Assembly: GCA_963747005.1 (NCBI GenBank)
Contig: CAVVDT010000016.1
Location: 145,429-209,428 of the forward strand
Length of the DNA: 64,000 nt
Direction: 5' to 3'
DNA from: CAVVDT01 sp963747005
Lineage (GTDB): Bacteria > Pseudomonadota > Alphaproteobacteria > Rhizobiales > Aestuariivirgaceae
Shown piece by piece: positions 56,083 to 64,000 of this stretch; position 1 is the first letter of the stretch; each line of letters starts with the position of its first letter. The position numbers and the translations under genes are program-made. Below the pieces are notes generated by a model. It saw only the letters and a program-made list of their open reading frames with translations, made no database searches and had not been told where the DNA came from.

Positions 56083-56397
56083 TCAACCTTTCCGGATGCG
56101 CTCGTGGTTGTGGATGACCTCGTCGATAATGAAGCGCAGCAACCGCTCGGCGAAGTCCGGATCGAGATGCGATTGCTGGGCGAGGGCGCGCAGGCGCGCG
56201 ATCTGCTTTTCCTCGCGCGCCGGATCGGCCGGCGGCAGATCATGGTCGCGCTTGAACTCTCCCACCTTCTGGGTGAGTTTGAAGCGCTCGGAAACCAGAT
56301 AGATCAACGCCGCATCGAGATTGTCGATGGAGCCACGAAAGCCCGCAAGCGCTGCCTTGATGTCCTCTGCCATGTGCTCACCAATGTTTTTGTCCAT
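56083..56397 (-). CDS. Chorismate mutase, AroQ type
   Basis: The 104-residue product is an all-helical AroQ chorismate mutase: IDNLDAALIYLVSERFKLTQ, KVGEFKRDHDLPPADPAREE and LLRFIIDEVIHNHERI. It converts chorismate to prephenate for Phe and Tyr. Conserved Arg and Lys residues in helix 1 and the DPAREE segment are present. ATG 56397 (MDKNIGEHMAED) is chosen; ATG 56373 is also possible. The cyclase gene starts divergently 72 bases away. Confidence 0.9.
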   Translation of the reverse strand: MDKNIGEHMAEDIKAALAGFRGSIDNLDAALIYLVSERFKLTQKVGEFKRDHDLPPADPAREEKQIARLRALAQQSHLDPDFAERLLRFIIDEVIHNHERIRKG

Positions 56398-56469
56398 TAT
56401 CCCTCGCGGATCATAATTGAACGTCCCTGGCGGACCTGGCAACCACTTATGCCATAGGAGACGGCTCGC

Positions 56470-57759
56470 ATGGCAGGTCTACCTGAATTCGCCGCGCAAG
56501 GCATACTCCGCCACGCCGCCATCCCGAAGATTCTGCGCCGCCTGGCGCTGGCCGGCACGCACCGCTTTCCCTTGCGCCAGCGCCGCGGCCTGGTGGTCGC
56601 CAACCTGACCGGCTATCTTGCCGCCGTGTCGTCGCTGGCCTATGCGCTGACCTACTGGGCATACGATTTCAGGGCCTTGTCGACCATTGTCTACGGCAAC
56701 CTGCTGTCGGCCGCCGCCACCGCGATGACGCCCCTCCTTCACCGGCTGGGGCGCATAGCGGCCGCCCTGTGGCTCGCCCTCGTCATCTTTTCGAGCATCT
56801 TCTATTTCATCGCGGTGCTCGGCCACGACGCCGGGGTACAGCTCAACTACATCGGCGCCGCCGCCGTCACCCTCGTCATCCTCGGGGTGGAACGCCTCGG
56901 CCTTGCCATTGCCATCGTCGTCACCGCCATGGGGCTGCATGTAACGGCATGGTTCCTCTACCCCGAGGAAGCCGCCGTCGTCCCTCTCGACCCGTCCCTC
57001 CTCAACCGCCTCTATTTCATCTCGGCCACCAACATCATGGCCATCGTCTTCGTGCTGGTCTGGTACGCGCTCGTGCTGGTACGCGCCGCCGAACAGCGCA
57101 GCGATGCCCTGCTCCACAACATCCTGCCCGCCAGCATCGCCGAGCGCCTCAGGGAAGACCCGGACTCAGTGATCGCCGAGCGCTTCGAGGAGGCGACCGT
57201 CCTTTTCGCCGACCTGACCGCCTTCACCACGCTTGCCGCCCGCCTTGGCCCGCGCAAGATCGTCGCGCTGCTCAATGACCTGTTTTCCGCCTTCGACGAC
57301 CTCGCCGCTCGCTATGGTGTCGAAAAGATCAAGACGATAGGCGATGCCTACATGGCTGTAGCGGGCGTCCCGACGCCAAGCCCAGGTCACGCCGAGGCGG
57401 TGGTCGATATGGCTCTGGCCATGCCGGAAGCGGCGGCGCGGGTCGGCGCGCGCCACGGCGAGACCCTCACCCTGCACATCGGCATCGCGACGGGGCCGGT
57501 AATGGCAGGCATCATCGGTCGCACCCGCTTTTCCTACGACGTGTGGGGCGACACGGTGAACCTCGCCGCCCGCCTGGAGGCCTGGGGCCGGGCCGGTACC
57601 ATCCTGGTCAGCGGCACCGTTGCCGAGCGCCTGGCGCCAGGCCACGATTTCGCACCCCTCGGCAGCGTTGACTTGAAAGGCATCGGCCAGGCTGAAATCT
57701 TCCGGCTGGTGGGGAGGAAGACGGATGAGATCGAAAACCCGTCCGGCGATGCTATATAA
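56470..57759 (+). CDS. Class III adenylate/guanylate cyclase with six-helix membrane domain
   Basis: The first 200 residues form about six membrane helices (VANLTGYLAAVSSLAYALTY … IMAIVFVLVWYALVLVRAAE). A class III cyclase domain follows: metal-binding Asp in VLFADLTAFTTLAARLGPRK and in KIKTIGDAYMAVAGVP, purine-selecting Lys in KIKT, and transition-state residues in YDVWGDTVNLAARLEAWG. All catalytic residues look intact. Lys/Asp at the base-selecting sites favours ATP. The membrane part may sense an unknown signal. Confidence 0.92.
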   Translation: MAGLPEFAAQGILRHAAIPKILRRLALAGTHRFPLRQRRGLVVANLTGYLAAVSSLAYALTYWAYDFRALSTIVYGNLLSAAATAMTPLLHRLGRIAAALWLALVIFSSIFYFIAVLGHDAGVQLNYIGAAAVTLVILGVERLGLAIAIVVTAMGLHVTAWFLYPEEAAVVPLDPSLLNRLYFISATNIMAIVFVLVWYALVLVRAAEQRSDALLHNILPASIAERLREDPDSVIAERFEEATVLFADLTAFTTLAARLGPRKIVALLNDLFSAFDDLAARYGVEKIKTIGDAYMAVAGVPTPSPGHAEAVVDMALAMPEAAARVGARHGETLTLHIGIATGPVMAGIIGRTRFSYDVWGDTVNLAARLEAWGRAGTILVSGTVAERLAPGHDFAPLGSVDLKGIGQAEIFRLVGRKTDEIENPSGDAI

Positions 57760-57803
57760 GACAGACCAGCCCTTATCGAATCGCTTGCGTGACGCCTGCC
57801 GGC

Positions 57804-60143
57804 ATGACCACCAAACCCATCGGCTTTGACGATTTCGACGATGCTCCCACTGCCTCGGGCAGCGGGCTGGCGGCGCGCGCCATGGCACAAGGCCCGGCGC
57901 CTTATCTTGCCGGCCTCAACCCCGAGCAGCGCCTGGCGGTGGAGACGCTGGACGGGCCGCTCCTGGTGCTCGCCGGGGCCGGCACCGGCAAGACCCGGGT
58001 GCTGACCACCCGCCTTGCCCACATCCTCGCCACCCGCCGCGCCTGGCCGGGGCAGATTCTCGCCGTCACCTTCACCAACAAGGCGGCTCGCGAGATGAAG
58101 GAGCGCATCGGCATGCTGATCGGCGGCGTGGTCGAGGGTATGGCGTGGCTCGGTACCTTCCATTCGATCGCAGCCCGCATCCTCCGCCGCCATGCCGAAC
58201 TGGTGGGCCTCAAGTCCGATTTCACCATCCTCGACACCGATGATCAGATCCGCCTGCTGAAGCAGCTCCTCAGTGCCGCGAACATCGACGAAAAGCGCTG
58301 GCCGGCGCGCCAGTTGGCCGCCATGATCGACGGCTGGAAGAACCGCGGCCTGGCGCCTGAAAAGGTGCCCGCCGGCGAGGCCCACAGCTTTGCGGGCGGC
58401 CGTGGCGGCAGCCTCTATGGCGAGTACCAGGAACGGCTCAAAATCCTCAACGCCGCCGATTTCGGCGATCTGCTGCTGCTCAACCTCAAGCTCTTCCAGG
58501 ACAATGCCGACGTCCTCAAGGAATACCAGCAGCGCTTCCGCTTCATGCTGGTCGACGAGTACCAGGACACCAACGTGGCGCAGTATCTGTGGCTGCGCCT
58601 GCTCGCTCAAGGCCACCGCAATATCTGTTGCGTCGGCGACGATGACCAGTCGATCTATGGCTGGCGCGGCGCCGAGGTCGACAACATTTTGCGCTTCGAA
58701 AAGGATTTCCCCGGCGCCAAAGTCATCCGCCTCGAACGCAATTACCGCTCCACCCCCCACATTCTCGGCGCCGCCTCCGGCCTCATCGCCCACAACGAGG
58801 GCCGCCTCGGCAAGACCCTCACGACCGAGAAGCTGGAGGGCGAGCAGATCACCTTGCGCGCCCATTGGGACGGCGACGAGGAGGCCCGCGCCATCGGCGA
58901 CGACATCGAATCGCGCCACATCAAGGGCGAAAAGCTCGACTCGATGGCCATCCTGGTGCGCGCCTCGTTCCAGATGCGCGCCTTCGAGGACCGCTTCATC
59001 ACGCTTGGCGTGCCCTACCGCGTCATAGGCGGCCCGCGCTTTTACGAGCGCGCCGAGATCCGCGATGCACTGGCCTATCTCAAGGTCACCGTGTCGCCCG
59101 ACCACGACCTGGCGTTCGAGCGTATCGTCAACGTCCCCAAGCGCGGCATCGGCTCGACCTCGGTCAAGAAGATGCATGCCCTCGCCCGTGCCGAGGGCAT
59201 CTCGCTTTACGCCGCCGCCCGAAAACTCATCGAAACCGACGACCTGACGGCGAAGACGCGCACTGCCCTGCGCGGCCTGGTGGAGAATTTCACCCGCTGG
59301 CGCCTGGCGCTCGACGGCCTCCCCCACACCGAGCTGGCGGAAATCATCCTCGATGAATCCGGCTATACCGACATGTGGTTGCAGGACCGCTCGCCCGATG
59401 CGCCCGGCCGCCTCGAGAACCTCAAGGAACTGGTGCGTTCCATGGGCGAATTCGAGAACATGACCGGGTTCCTGGAGCATGTCTCGCTGGTCATGGACGC
59501 CGATACCGGTGAGGCCGACGACAAGGTCTCGATCATGACGCTGCACGGCGCCAAGGGTCTTGAGTTCGACACCGTGTTCCTGCCCGGTTGGGAGGAGGGC
59601 CTGTTTCCACACCAACGCTCGCTGGACGAGAACGGCAAGGCGGGCCTGGAGGAGGAGCGCCGGCTGGCCTATGTCGGCATCACCCGCGCCAAAATGAACG
59701 CCGTCATCTCGTTCGCCCAGAACCGCCGCGTCCACAACCTGTGGCAGACGGCCCTGCCGTCGCGTTTCATCGACGAACTGCCCGCCGCCCATGTCGACAC
59801 CGAGCCCATGTCGAACAGCTATGGCGGTTATGGCCTCGGCTACGGCTCCAGCCGCTTCGAGGAGGGCGGGCGCTTTGCCGCCGGCTACGAAACGCCCGGC
59901 TGGCAGCGTGCGAGGGCGCGCGAGGCCGCCGGCGAGACCATGCGGTCGAGCCCCCATATCATCGAAGGAAGGCTCACCGCCCACGATGCCGGCGAGGCGA
60001 CGACCTTTGCCGTCGGCGAGCGGGTGTTTCACCAGAAATTCGGCTATGGCCGCATCACCTCCATCGACGGCAACAAACTGTCCATTGCCTTCGAAAAGGC
60101 CGGCGACAAGCGCGTCCTCGACAGTTTCGTCCAAGCCACCTGA
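57804..60143 (+). CDS. uvrD: UvrD/PcrA-type superfamily 1 DNA helicase
   Basis: A 3'-5' helicase used in nucleotide excision and mismatch repair. The 779-residue protein shows LLVLAGAGTGKTRVLTTRLA (motif I), VTFTNKAAREM (Ia), GTFHSIAARIL, MLVDEYQDTNVAQY (II), VGDDDQSIYGWRGAE (III), LERNYRST (IV), VSIMTLHGAKGLEFDTVFLP (V) and EERRLAYVGITRAKMN (VI). The C-terminal block ends with a Tudor-like domain (VGERVFHQKFGYGRITSIDG). ATG 57804 is used; GTG 57789 adds five residues. No GTTC-N7-GTTC box lies just upstream. Confidence 0.96.
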   Translation: MTTKPIGFDDFDDAPTASGSGLAARAMAQGPAPYLAGLNPEQRLAVETLDGPLLVLAGAGTGKTRVLTTRLAHILATRRAWPGQILAVTFTNKAAREMKERIGMLIGGVVEGMAWLGTFHSIAARILRRHAELVGLKSDFTILDTDDQIRLLKQLLSAANIDEKRWPARQLAAMIDGWKNRGLAPEKVPAGEAHSFAGGRGGSLYGEYQERLKILNAADFGDLLLLNLKLFQDNADVLKEYQQRFRFMLVDEYQDTNVAQYLWLRLLAQGHRNICCVGDDDQSIYGWRGAEVDNILRFEKDFPGAKVIRLERNYRSTPHILGAASGLIAHNEGRLGKTLTTEKLEGEQITLRAHWDGDEEARAIGDDIESRHIKGEKLDSMAILVRASFQMRAFEDRFITLGVPYRVIGGPRFYERAEIRDALAYLKVTVSPDHDLAFERIVNVPKRGIGSTSVKKMHALARAEGISLYAAARKLIETDDLTAKTRTALRGLVENFTRWRLALDGLPHTELAEIILDESGYTDMWLQDRSPDAPGRLENLKELVRSMGEFENMTGFLEHVSLVMDADTGEADDKVSIMTLHGAKGLEFDTVFLPGWEEGLFPHQRSLDENGKAGLEEERRLAYVGITRAKMNAVISFAQNRRVHNLWQTALPSRFIDELPAAHVDTEPMSNSYGGYGLGYGSSRFEEGGRFAAGYETPGWQRARAREAAGETMRSSPHIIEGRLTAHDAGEATTFAVGERVFHQKFGYGRITSIDGNKLSIAFEKAGDKRVLDSFVQAT

Positions 60144-60151
60144 TCCGCTTG

Positions 60152-61582
60152 CTAGACCTTGTGTCCTGAAACCTCCGCCCCTGCATCGGGCTTCAGCGGG
60201 AGATGCAGGAAGGCGCATACCAGCGTCAATGCCGCAAGGCCGTAGAAGGCGGCGGCGAAATCCTGCTGCATCAGCACCTGCTCGCCCCTGAAGCCGCGCA
60301 TCGCCTCGAGGATGAAGGCCGCCAGCGCCACGCCGACCGCGACGGCAAGCTGCCGGGTGACGGTGACCAGCGCGGTTGCCTGCCCGACATCCGCCTCGTC
60401 CAGGTCGGCATAGGCGATGGCGTTGAGGGCGGTGAACTGCAGGGAGCGGAAGAAGCCGCCGGTGAGCAACACGGTGAGGATGATCCAGTGCGCCGTCTGG
60501 GCCGTGAACATCCCGTTGAAGACCATGAACAAGGTGGAGATGACGGCATTGGCCACCAGCACCCGCCGGAATCCGAAGCGGCGCAGGATCGGCCCGGCGG
60601 TGAACTTCATCAGCAGCGCCCCGGCCGCCGCCACGAAAGTGATGGAGCCGGATGCGAACGGCGAGAGGCCGAAGCTCAGTTGCAGCATCAAGGGTAAGAG
60701 GAACGGGATGGCGCCGATGCCGACCCGAAACAGGAACCCGCCGGCTACGCTGGCGAAGAAGGTCGGTATGGCGAGGAGCCTGAGGTCGATGAGCGGATGG
60801 GTGGCGCGGCGCGAGTGCAGCACATAGGCCGCAATGAGCACCACGCCGCCGATCATCAGCATTGTCGCCATGTGTCCGGGCAGGAAATCGCGGCCCGCGA
60901 CGGTGAAGCCGAAGATGAGGCTGGCAACGCCGACACCGGCCAAGAGGAAGCCGCGCCAGTCGAGGGGGCCCGGGTCGCGCCCGATCCCCGCCGGCATGAA
61001 GGCGGCGGCCAGCGCTATGCCCAGAAGGCCCACCGGCACGTTGATCCAGAAGATGTAGCGCCAGTGGAAATAGGTGGTGATGAAGCCGCCGAGCGGCGGC
61101 CCGATCACCGGCCCGACGAGCGCCGGCACCGTCAGCCAGGCGAGCGCCGGCACCAGCCTTGCCTTGGGCACCGCGCGCAGCACGATGACCCGGCCCACCG
61201 GCACCATCATCGCCCCGCCCACCCCTTGCAGCGCCCTCGCCCCCACCAGCCCGGCGAGGCTGGTCGCCGAGGCGCAGCCGATCGAGGCGACGACGAAGAC
61301 GCCGATCGCCGCCTGGAACACCCGTCGCGCCCCGAAACGGTCGGCGCACCAGCCGCTCACCGGAATGAAGATCGCCAGCGACACCAGATAGGCGGTGAAG
61401 GCGAGCTTGAGGATGACCGGGTCGACATGGAGATCGGCCGCGATTGCCGGCAGCGAGGTGGCGATCACCGAGGCGTCCATGTTCTCCATGAACAGCGCCG
61501 AAGCCACCACCAGCGGAATGAGCCAGAAAGCAGTAGGTTGGATGGAGCTGTTGACGGCAGTCTGATCGGAAGGTGTGGACAT
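60152..61582 (-). CDS. MFS drug-efflux-type transporter, DHA2 (EmrB-like)
   Basis: The 476-residue protein has 14 membrane segments and the DHA2 signs: SALFMENMDASVIATSLPAI near the start, WCADRFGARRVFQ after the second helix, and VPALVGPVIGPPLGGFITTY (the antiporter motif C). It probably exports hydrophobic compounds with protons. Its stop is eight bases from the convergent uvrD stop. No TetR or EmrA gene is adjacent. It is divergent from prmA across 120 bases. Confidence 0.92.
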   Translation of the reverse strand: MSTPSDQTAVNSSIQPTAFWLIPLVVASALFMENMDASVIATSLPAIAADLHVDPVILKLAFTAYLVSLAIFIPVSGWCADRFGARRVFQAAIGVFVVASIGCASATSLAGLVGARALQGVGGAMMVPVGRVIVLRAVPKARLVPALAWLTVPALVGPVIGPPLGGFITTYFHWRYIFWINVPVGLLGIALAAAFMPAGIGRDPGPLDWRGFLLAGVGVASLIFGFTVAGRDFLPGHMATMLMIGGVVLIAAYVLHSRRATHPLIDLRLLAIPTFFASVAGGFLFRVGIGAIPFLLPLMLQLSFGLSPFASGSITFVAAAGALLMKFTAGPILRRFGFRRVLVANAVISTLFMVFNGMFTAQTAHWIILTVLLTGGFFRSLQFTALNAIAYADLDEADVGQATALVTVTRQLAVAVGVALAAFILEAMRGFRGEQVLMQQDFAAAFYGLAALTLVCAFLHLPLKPDAGAEVSGHKV

Positions 61583-61702
61583 GGGCGCGACTTGATAACA
61601 CCGCTTGGCGCCCTGCACCATTGTCCAAGGCGACTGACACCATTGCCTGCTAAGCAACGCTGGCCTAAAGGCTGCATCGCATCCACGGAAGACCGAAGGT
61701 CC

Positions 61703-62665
61703 ATGTACCATCTCGCCTCGCGGCCGCTCGAGCGATCCGCCGCCGACCGCCTCGCCGACCACCTGCAGGCGGCCCTTTATCCTGAGGCCGCCGCGACCGG
61801 AACGCTGGAAGTCGATGAAGCCCGTGAACTGTGGATCGCCGAGGCCTGGTACGAGACCGGGCCCGATGAGGCGGCCCTCGCCGCGACCCTTGACCGCGCC
61901 GGCTTCGTCCCCGGCGATGTCACCATCGAGGCGCTTGCCGACATCGACTGGGTGCGCCGCTCGCTGGAGGGCCTCGCCCCTGTCGCGGCCGGGCGCTTCT
62001 TCCTGCATGGCACCCATGACCGCCACCGTCGCCCGGTGGGCGGCATCGCCATCGAGGTGGATGCCGGCACCGCCTTCGGCACCGGCCATCACGGCTCGAC
62101 CCGCGGTTGTCTCGTGGCGCTCGACGAGCTGTTGCGGCGGATGCGGCCTCGGAGCATCCTCGATGTCGGCTGCGGCACCGGCGTCCTCGCCATCGCTGCT
62201 GCAAAGGCGCTCAAGGTGCCTGCCATCGCCAGCGACATCGATCCCGAGGCTGTTCGGGTCGCTGCCGACAACGCCCGCCGCAATGGCGCCGCGGCGCTGG
62301 TCAGGACGGTCACCGCTGCCGGGCTGGCGGCACCGCTCGTTCAAAAGCATGCGCCTTACGATCTGATCTTCGCCAACATCCTTGCGCGGCCCCTGATTGC
62401 GCTCTCCCCCGCCATCGCCACAGCCACCTCGGCCCGTGGCCATGTGATTCTGGCCGGCATTACCCGCGACCAGGAACGCCAGGTCCTCGCCGCCTACCGC
62501 GCCCGCGGCCTGGTCCCGGCGTTTCGCATCCGTCAGGACCACTGGACGACACTGGTGCTGCGGCGGCCGGGCAACAGGAGCGCAAGCGGCATGGGTTCGC
62601 GGCTCCGCGGCCTGATGGCCCGAAGGGTCCCGGGGGGTCGAGGAAAGCGCCGGTTGAGCGCTTGA
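61703..62665 (+). CDS. prmA: Ribosomal protein L11 methyltransferase
   Basis: PrmA methylates ribosomal protein L11 with S-adenosylmethionine. The 320-residue product has the family strings EVDAGTAFGTGHHGSTRGCL, ILDVGCGTGVLAIAAAKALK, ASDIDPEAVRVAADNARRNG and DLIFANILARPLIALSP. Homologues end near WTTLVLRR; here some 30 Arg/Gly-rich residues follow, encoded opposite the 3' part of structured element B, which suggests that the element has extended the gene. Confidence 0.94.
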   Translation: MYHLASRPLERSAADRLADHLQAALYPEAAATGTLEVDEARELWIAEAWYETGPDEAALAATLDRAGFVPGDVTIEALADIDWVRRSLEGLAPVAAGRFFLHGTHDRHRRPVGGIAIEVDAGTAFGTGHHGSTRGCLVALDELLRRMRPRSILDVGCGTGVLAIAAAKALKVPAIASDIDPEAVRVAADNARRNGAAALVRTVTAAGLAAPLVQKHAPYDLIFANILARPLIALSPAIATATSARGHVILAGITRDQERQVLAAYRARGLVPAFRIRQDHWTTLVLRRPGNRSASGMGSRLRGLMARRVPGGRGKRRLSA

Positions 62666-62990
62666 CTGGGTTTAGAGGGTTGCGCTTTGCCGGCGCTTTC
62701 CTCGGCGGCATCCTGAGCGGGCGGCTGGCGTCTATAACGCCTCCGGACCTCGCCTTTCGGGTAATGCCTGAGCTTTAACCGCTTTGGGCGGCCATTGCAG
62801 GCCGGCCGGCACCCGATCTCCGAAAGGGTCAACGATCCGAAAGCGCGTCCGGACCGTAGTATCCGGACCCCTTAGCTGGTCGTTCACACCCGCACCCCGG
62901 TTCGCCTCCTTCCGTTGAGGAGGCGAACGGAGAGCCGCATTCGATCCCCATGACCGGACGGCTCGCGAGTCACGCCCCGGGGTTGGGAAG
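62590..62990 (-). ncRNA. Candidate LexA-controlled structured RNA, element B
   Basis: Read leftward this is a diverged copy of element A. Stems: GTTCGCCTCCT/AGGAGGCGAAC (62900-62910 with 62918-62928), an unrelated sequence at the place of the GGCCGG stem of A; GTCCGGA/TCCGGAC around the same loop TACTACGG (62847-62868); and a 14-bp stem GAGGAAAGCGCCGG/CCGGCGCTTTCCTC (62690-62703 with 62640-62653). CCCGGGACC(C)TTCGGG lies at its end in both copies. A frame at 62732-63001 is open for 89 codons, but its ATG lies within the promoter. The 3' part runs antisense to the prmA end. Confidence 0.6.
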
Positions 62991-62995
62991 GAATG

Positions 62996-63029
62996 GAACA
63001 TTCATAGAACATATTTAAGCCAGAGTCAA
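62996..63029 (-). promoter_or_regulatory. Sigma-70 promoter with overlapping LexA (SOS) box, element B
   Basis: On the minus strand: TTGACT (63029-63024), a 17-bp spacer, TATGAA (63006-63001), with GTTC-TATGAAT-GTTC (63010-62996) over the -10. The positions of all parts relative to each other equal those of element A at 21828-21861, although the intervening bases differ. Confidence 0.8.
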
Positions 63030-63074
63030 GGATTATTTCTTTGTCGTTAGCATTTTTTCCTCAACACTCTTTAT

Positions 63075-64000
63075 CGTCATGCCGGTACCTGATGCCGGCA
63101 TCCATGCCGCTGGCGTTGCGGCCGGCTGAGGCCCTGGCGGAATGGTCCCCGTGGTCAAGCGACGGGGTGACGGGTGTGTGTGGGGTTAGCGACACAACCA
63201 GGCCGTCGTCATGCCGGCATTTGATACCGGCATCCATGCCGCTCACCGCGCGACTGGTTGAGGCCCTGGCGGAATGGTCCCCGTGGTCAAGCCACGGGGT
63301 GACGGGGGTGTTGGGGTTAGCGACACAACAAGGCCGTCGTCATGCCGGCACTTGATGCCGGTATCCATTCCGCTGGCGTTGCGGCCGGCTGAGGCCCTGG
63401 CGGAATGGCCCCCGTGGTCAAGCCACGGGGTGACGGGTGTGTTGGGGTTAGCGAGACAAACAAGCCGTCGTCATACCGGCACTTGATGCCGGTATCCATT
63501 CCGCTGGCGTTGCAGCCGGTTGAGGCCCTGGCGGAATGGTCCCCGTGGTCGAGCCACGGGGTGACGGGTGTGTTGGGGTTAGCGACACAACCAAGCCGTC
63601 GTCATGCCGGCACTTGATGCCGGTATCCATTCCGCTCACCGCGCGACTGGTTGAGGCGTTGGCGGAATGGCCCCCGTGGTCAAGCCACGGGGTGACGGGT
63701 GTGTTGGGGTTAGCGACACAACCAAGCCGTCGTCATGCCGGCACTTGATGCCGGTATCCATTCCGCTCACCGCGCGGCTGGTTGAGGCGTTGGCGGGATG
63801 GAGCCGTGGTCAGGCCACGGGGTGACGGGTGTGGGGGGCACACACGCCCTCAAGCGTCATGCCGGTACCTGATACCGGCATCCATGCCGCTGGCGTTGCG
63901 GCCGGCTGAGGCCCTGGCGGAATGGTCCCCGTGGTCAAGCCACGGGGTGACGGGTGTGTTGGGGTTAGCGACACAACCAGGCCGTCGTCATACCGGCACT
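63075..64000. repeat. Tandem array of 131-bp units with two palindromes each
   Basis: Units start with CGTCAT at 63075, 63207, 63338, 63469, 63600, 63731, 63855 and 63986, so seven complete units are visible and the array runs off the window. Periods are 132, 131, 131, 131, 131, 124 and 131. Each unit has a CCGGCA-CTTGA-TGCCGG palindrome, then CATTCCGCT, a variable middle of two types (GGCGTTGCGGCCGGCTGAGG or TCACCGCGCGACTGGTTGAG), a CCCCGTGG-TCAAG-CCACGGGG palindrome and GTGTTGGGGTTAGCGACACA. Open frames inside it are by-products. Single units are scattered elsewhere in the window. Confidence 0.92.

Noticed and set aside
57534..61643. Open frame of 1369 codons on the minus strand
   Set aside because: It covers the uvrD coding strand in antisense and part of the MFS gene in another frame; no domain is recognisable.
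63041..63748. Repeated small frames of about 70 codons in the tandem array
   Set aside because: They arise from the repeated nucleotide sequence, one per unit, with no ribosome-binding sites and palindromes inside.
63075..64000. Possible CRISPR array
   Set aside because: The period is 131 bp, the whole unit is conserved, there are no unique spacers of 30-40 bp, and no cas genes are present.

Overview
The window is chromosomal DNA of a GC-rich alphaproteobacterium. The evidence is a circularly permuted two-piece ssrA (tmRNA) gene next to a ClpXP adaptor gene (sspB), LexA-type boxes of the GTTC-N7-GTTC form, a fumC–DUF4169–ribbon-helix-helix cluster, and the hflK/hflC–DUF2065–Do protease–serB–miaA–ilvBN order. 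The genus cannot be told from the sequence; a member of Hyphomicrobiales or a neighbouring order is my guess.

Layout. 1–5400 is accessory: the tail of a KdpE-like regulator, an IS630-type element (IS-B) with a second IS630-type element (IS-A) inside its transposase gene, an IS701 transposase remnant, two unrecognised genes and an RTX protein, up to a tRNA-Lys. 5691–17414 is mostly core: leuA with a newly recognised leucine-rich leader peptide, a PhzF/NUDIX/SDR run, CBS and SH3 proteins, uvrB, a DUF4056 lipoprotein and a TauD-type dioxygenase. 17536–22405 is a second accessory patch: a GIY-YIG gene between palindromic repeats, a fragment of a second tauD-like gene, an AT-rich SIR2–STAND gene of antiphage type split by a second IS-A copy, and a promoter–LexA-box–structured-RNA element. 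22455–39916 is metabolic: ilvB-ilvN-pdxJ-ilvC behind an attenuator, miaA/serB, Do protease, HflKC, formaldehyde dehydrogenase, reverse transsulfuration (CBS and CGL), and a folate/dTMP cluster (folA, thyA). 40050–62665 holds ssrA, sspB, mepA, a PHP protein, a cation/proton antiporter, fumC, a giant AsmA protein, an FAD-linked dehydrogenase, ClC and CNT transporters, chorismate mutase, an adenylate cyclase, a UvrD helicase, an MFS pump and prmA. The window ends with a second copy of the LexA-box element and a 131-bp tandem repeat array.

The most interesting system is the pair of LexA-box elements (21828–22250 on +, 62590–63029 on –). Each has a near-consensus sigma-70 promoter with an exact 17-bp spacer and a GTTC-N7-GTTC box over the –10. 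A roughly 400-nt sequence follows in which several stems are kept although their bases differ, including compensatory changes. It looks like a damage-inducible structured RNA family; I cannot match it to a described one. Second is the SIR2–STAND gene: both halves are in frame, and removing the IS with its 3-bp target copy would restore a 760-codon gene.

Genes that work together: both branched-chain amino-acid units (leuA; ilvBN-pdxJ-ilvC) carry leader-peptide attenuation. ssrA and sspB lie side by side and belong to one tagging and degradation pathway. CBS and CGL overlap by four bases and make cysteine from homocysteine. thyA and folA close the dTMP/tetrahydrofolate cycle. Two almost certainly identical inverted IS-A copies bracket 18 kb and could drive its inversion.
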